Source of the DNA: Rhodococcus_G sp042754225 | GTDB taxonomy: Bacteria; Actinomycetota; Actinomycetes; Mycobacteriales; Mycobacteriaceae | Direction of reading: 5' to 3' | DNA length: 64,000 nt | Assembly: GCF_042754225.1 (NCBI RefSeq) | Contig: NZ_JBHZAH010000004.1 | Span: 1-64,000 of the forward strand | In this document: one piece after another, positions 60,714 through 64,000 of the stretch | Position numbering within the stretch: position 1 is the stretch's first letter | Layout: each line of letters opens with the position of its first letter | Translations under genes and position numbers: made by a program | The notes under the pieces: generated by a model | Seen by the model: only the letters and a program-made list of their open reading frames with translations | Told to the model about the DNA's origin: nothing | Databases searched by the model: none

Positions 60714-62147
60714 TCAGCGGTGCCCGGCGTGCAGGCAGGCCTCGAACATCGCCCGCACCTCGCCCACGTGTTCGTCCAGGTTCTCGACGGTCCACCCCTC
60801 GGTCGACACCGGCGGGAGCACCTCCACGTGCACCGTCCCCGGGTGCGCGACAAGCGAATTGCGCCACATCAGCTCGCCGGCGTCGTGGATGACGATCGGC
60901 ACGATAGGCACCCCCGCCTGGATGGCCAGGTGGAAGCCGCCCTTCTTGAACCTGCCCAGCCGCGGGGTGGGGGAGCGGGTGCCCTCCGGCGCGATCGCGA
61001 TCGAGATGCCCGAGAGCAGCTTGTCCACCGCAGGCGCGAGCGCCGCCTTCGCCTTGGTGGTGTCCGACCGGTCGATGTACGCGACGTCCAGCAGCGCCCC
61101 GACCGGGACGAACCGCGGGTCGTGCGAGGCCTCCTTCTTCGCCACCCCGGTCACGTCGCGGCGGATCACGCTGCCGATCACCAGCATGTCCAGCGACGAC
61201 TGGTGGTTGAACATGAACACCGCTGGCCGCTCGCTCCAGGCGTTCTCCCTCCCGGTGATCCGCAGGGTGATCCCGCAGATGGTCAGCGCCACGTCCGGGC
61301 CGAAGGTGCCGACCAGGTTCGCCGCCATCTGACGGTTGCGGGTGAGCAGACCGGCGGACGCCCCGACCGCGGCGGTGGTCATCAGCGCCCCGATCGCGGC
61401 GGCGGTGCGCGCCGTCGACAGCGGTGTCGCCCCGCGCTGCGGCTTGCTCAGCGTCACCCTCGACCAGCCCCGTTCCCTGGCCACCCGGGTCAGGCCGCGG
61501 TCGGGGTTCAGGGCGACCGGCCGCCCGACCGACTCGAGCATCGGAACGTCCTCGGCGCCATTGGAATAGGCGAACGCGTCGGCCAGGTCCGCCCCGCGGG
61601 CCTCCGCGTACGCGGCCAGCGCCTTCGCCTTCTCCGGGCCCCACAGCGGTGGGGTGGCGAGTGCACCGGTCAGCATCCCGTCCACGACCTCCGGCTCGCT
61701 GCACAGCACGTCGGTGATCTCGAGGTCCGCGGCGACGTACTGCGCCTGGTAGGGCGTGGCGGAGGTGGCCATCACCACGGTGTGCCCGGCCCGCCGGTGC
61801 GCGGCGAGCAGGCCGCGGGCCTCGGCGTAGATCATCCCCGCGATCTCCTGGACGAACAGCCGCTGTCCCCACTCTCGCAGTTCGTCGTCCTGGCGACCGG
61901 CCAATGCCTGCACCGCGATCTGCATCAGTCCGTCGACGTCGGCGCCGCGGAACTGGGTGTCGATCGCCGCGCCGGTGGTGCGCAGCAGCTCCTCGAGGCT
62001 GATGTCGAAGCGGCGCAACCGGTCCCGGTACACCACGCTCGCCGAGTAGCCGGCGATCAGGGTGCCGTCGAGATCGAACGCGGCCAGTGTGCCGGGCCCG
62101 GGTGGTGCCGCCGCGATCGCCCGGTGCAGGTCCCCGAGGGCGCTCAC
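60714..62147 (-). CDS. HAD phosphatase - PlsC acyltransferase fusion
   Basis: A 477-residue bifunctional protein. Residues about 1-220 are a HAD-IB phosphatase (AFDLDGTLIAGYSASVVYRD, VVMATSATPYQAQYVAADL, YSNGAEDVPMLESVGRP). Residues about 250-477 are an acylglycerol-phosphate acyltransferase with NHQSSLDML, the NHX4D box, and APEGTRSPTPRLGRFKKGGF. The same fusion occurs in mycobacteria as PlsC next to PlsB2. The GTG at 62147 overlaps the PlsB stop by 4 bases, which supports coupled translation. It would make phosphatidic acid from the lysophosphatidate produced by its partner. No N-terminal extension beyond GTG resembles a protein. Confidence 0.9.
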   Translation of the reverse strand: MSALGDLHRAIAAAPPGPGTLAAFDLDGTLIAGYSASVVYRDRLRRFDISLEELLRTTGAAIDTQFRGADVDGLMQIAVQALAGRQDDELREWGQRLFVQEIAGMIYAEARGLLAAHRRAGHTVVMATSATPYQAQYVAADLEITDVLCSEPEVVDGMLTGALATPPLWGPEKAKALAAYAEARGADLADAFAYSNGAEDVPMLESVGRPVALNPDRGLTRVARERGWSRVTLSKPQRGATPLSTARTAAAIGALMTTAAVGASAGLLTRNRQMAANLVGTFGPDVALTICGITLRITGRENAWSERPAVFMFNHQSSLDMLVIGSVIRRDVTGVAKKEASHDPRFVPVGALLDVAYIDRSDTTKAKAALAPAVDKLLSGISIAIAPEGTRSPTPRLGRFKKGGFHLAIQAGVPIVPIVIHDAGELMWRNSLVAHPGTVHVEVLPPVSTEGWTVENLDEHVGEVRAMFEACLHAGHR

Positions 62148-64000
62148 CGGTCCGGGTCCTCGGTCAGGTAGCCGGGCTCGTGGGGAAGGTGGCCGTGCTC
62201 CTGCAGCTGGTTCAGGCGGGCGTGGGCGAGGGCGCGGATGTGCCGGACCCGTCCGACGAGGGTGTTGATCTCCTCCGCGAATGCCAGTCGGCGCGCCGTG
62301 AGGTCGGCCGCGCTCTCCCCCTCGGCCGGCGTCATCAGCCCGCGGTTGCGGGCCAGCCTGAGCGCGGTGGCGAACAGCTCGCCGGAGATCGACTCGCTGC
62401 TGGCGATCTGCTGGCGCAGCCGACGCCTCCTGGCCAGGGACAGGCACTCGGTGACGAAGACCTTCTCGTCGAACTTCGCCGCCACCGGGGTGTCGACGAG
62501 GTGGTCGGCCACGACCGCGTACGCCTCCAGGAACGGCAGCAGGACACGGTGCGCCAGGTACGGTTTCGCCCCCGTGAGCACCTTCTGGGTGTTCTGGGGT
62601 TCGCCGAGGTCGAGCTCCCACCGCGGGTCGATCAGGTCGAGCTCGGTGCGCATCTCCCGCTCGAAGGTGTCGCGGTCACTGAAGAAGAACTCGAACTTGA
62701 GCAGGTCCCGGATGCGTTTGGCCTCGGCCCACCCGTCGACGATCGGGTCGGCGAAGCGCCCGTCGACCGCGGCCTGCAGCACCAGTTCCGCGATCGCGCG
62801 AACCACGAGGAAGTGAATGGTCGTGTTTCGGTAGAACGCGGCGACGAGGTGCTGATCCTTGCCGAGGTAGAACACCCGGTCGTCGCCCTCGCCGTCGCAG
62901 CGCAGCACTCCCGAATCGAGGTGCGTGCGCAGCGCCTGGCGGATCACCTGCGGGTTGGTCAGGTCCACGTCACCCGCGGTCGGCAGCTCGCGCGCGCTGA
63001 TGTACGCGACCAGTGGCGTGAGCATGAAGGTCAGCTCGGGGATCGTCAGCGCGCGGTCCTCGATGCCGAGGAAGGCCAGCATCACCAGCGAGGAGGCCGT
63101 CACCGGGGTCACCTCGTTGATGCGGTGGCAGACCTCGAACGCCGTCTTCTGGATCGCCAGGCGCGAGTCCTCCTCCTGACTCAGCGATTCCGCGAGCGAG
63201 AGGGGGCGTCCGATGGTGACGTGCGCGACGCCGGTGCGCCGCCCCTGGGCGCGGACGTAGCCGAACAGCCAGCGCAGGCTCTCCCGCTGCTTGGCCGCGC
63301 CGTGCGCCTCGTCGGCCATCGCGCTGACCTCGTAGAGCTGGTCGTAGGTCAGCGACACCGGCACCAGGTAGACGTCGGAGGCCACCGAGGACTGGAAGGC
63401 CTTGGCCAGGTAGGTGAGCAGGCCGAAGCGCGGCGGCCGGAGCTTGCCGGTGCGGCTGCGTCCGCCCTCGATGTACCACTCGAGGTTGAACCGCTTGGTC
63501 AGCAGGTACCGCATGTATTCGCGCAGGGTCCACTTGTAGACCTCGTCGTCGCCGAACTTGCGGCGGATGAAGACCGTGCCGCTGCGCTTGCTGATCGGAC
63601 CGATCGGCCAGAAGCTGACGTTGAGCCCGCCCATCACGTGGTTGAGCGGCAGGCCGCCCCCGACCAGCGCGGGCCGCAGCACCAGCGGGTCGAGGTAGGA
63701 GCGGTGACTGGGCAGGAACACCAACGAGTGCTGCCGGTTCAGCTCGCGCAGCTCCTCGAAGCGCGAGGTGTCCACGTCCAGGCGGTACGCGCGGGAGAAG
63801 TAGCGCCCCAACCGATCCCACAGTGCGACGGCCCGGCGGCTCTGCGTCGCGACCAGCTCGGCGAGTGCCTCGCGGGACCGCTTGTCGACCTCGGCGACGC
63901 TGACGTCCAGTCGCTCGGCGAGCTCGCGGACGCCGGCGTGAAAGCGGGTGGTGTCGGTGATCTCGTCCACCACGAACCGCGACACCTTGTACTGCGAGCC
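62144..64000 (-). CDS. plsB: Glycerol-3-phosphate acyltransferase PlsB (partial)
   Basis: The last 618 residues of a PlsB-type glycerol-3-phosphate acyltransferase; the gene continues past the right edge of the window, since GSQYKVSRFVVDEITD reads in frame to the boundary. Catalytic motifs are all present: LVFLPSHRSYLDPLVL (HX4D), GGLNVSFWPIGPISKRSGTV followed by FIRR, and WYIEGGRSRTGKL. The C-terminal region (FFFSDRDTFEREMRTELDLI) is as in mycobacterial PlsB2. The first acylation of glycerol-3-phosphate is its role, at the membrane. Paired with the PlsC fusion downstream. Confidence 0.93.
   Translation of the reverse strand, partial: GSQYKVSRFVVDEITDTTRFHAGVRELAERLDVSVAEVDKRSREALAELVATQSRRAVALWDRLGRYFSRAYRLDVDTSRFEELRELNRQHSLVFLPSHRSYLDPLVLRPALVGGGLPLNHVMGGLNVSFWPIGPISKRSGTVFIRRKFGDDEVYKWTLREYMRYLLTKRFNLEWYIEGGRSRTGKLRPPRFGLLTYLAKAFQSSVASDVYLVPVSLTYDQLYEVSAMADEAHGAAKQRESLRWLFGYVRAQGRRTGVAHVTIGRPLSLAESLSQEEDSRLAIQKTAFEVCHRINEVTPVTASSLVMLAFLGIEDRALTIPELTFMLTPLVAYISARELPTAGDVDLTNPQVIRQALRTHLDSGVLRCDGEGDDRVFYLGKDQHLVAAFYRNTTIHFLVVRAIAELVLQAAVDGRFADPIVDGWAEAKRIRDLLKFEFFFSDRDTFEREMRTELDLIDPRWELDLGEPQNTQKVLTGAKPYLAHRVLLPFLEAYAVVADHLVDTPVAAKFDEKVFVTECLSLARRRRLRQQIASSESISGELFATALRLARNRGLMTPAEGESAADLTARRLAFAEEINTLVGRVRHIRALAHARLNQLQEHGHLPHEPGYLTEDPDR

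Overview
The window is very GC-rich, tightly packed actinobacterial chromosome. Many starts are GTG, stop/start overlaps (GTGA, ATGA) are common, and actinobacterial lipoprotein families are present (DUF3558, DUF4232). There is also a PlsB/HAD-PlsC acyltransferase pair, homologues of mycobacterial IniA/IniC and a PPE-like protein. Together these point to a mycolic-acid-producing member of the Mycobacteriales, most likely Rhodococcus or a close relative. This assignment is an inference from gene content; no rRNA or tRNA gene was recognised.

Layout. 1-13.2 kb: a metallo-beta-lactamase-fold hydrolase, a very large Ser/Thr kinase fused to an NB-ARC-like ATPase and a LuxR helix-turn-helix, then a recC-recB-recD operon with translational overlaps. 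13.3-20.1 kb: an island read on the minus strand. It encodes an 814-aa protein with a cationic amphipathic core, an HExxH metalloprotease-like protein, a TIG-like protein, an unknown 415-aa protein, a SARP/BTAD regulator and a small protein. Its right flank carries a 67-bp near-identical piece of recD and a palindromic repeat that also sits at the recB/recD junction. 20.4-25.5 kb: core-like genes, including a PAP2-like membrane protein, response regulator and histidine kinase operon preceded by a perfect inverted repeat.

25.5-36.7 kb: a defence island with visibly lower GC. A type III mod-res pair lies between a truncated hsdM start and a degraded hsdR end, so it occupies the site of a former type I system. 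On its flanks are an unknown 533-aa coiled-coil protein, an Mrr-type endonuclease and a resolvase remnant.

36.7-47.3 kb: an ECF sigma factor, an acidic protein, a C39-like protein, a calcium-repeat protein, a membrane-anchored Hsp70, a mini-Hsp70, two dynamin-like GTPases (IniA/IniC-like) and a lipoprotein. Three transcription units here share the same ECF-type promoter pattern (GGGAACC, 18-19 nt, TCCAAC). This suggests one co-regulated envelope-stress module.

47.3-64 kb: an acetyltransferase, a SWIM/SNF2 helicase, a patatin phospholipase, a RelA/SpoT-like synthetase beside a YbjN-like protein, a tandemly duplicated lipoprotein/small-protein pair ending in a PPE-like protein, a glycolate oxidase-type flavoprotein, small proteins, and the plsC-plsB pair. 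plsB runs off the right edge.
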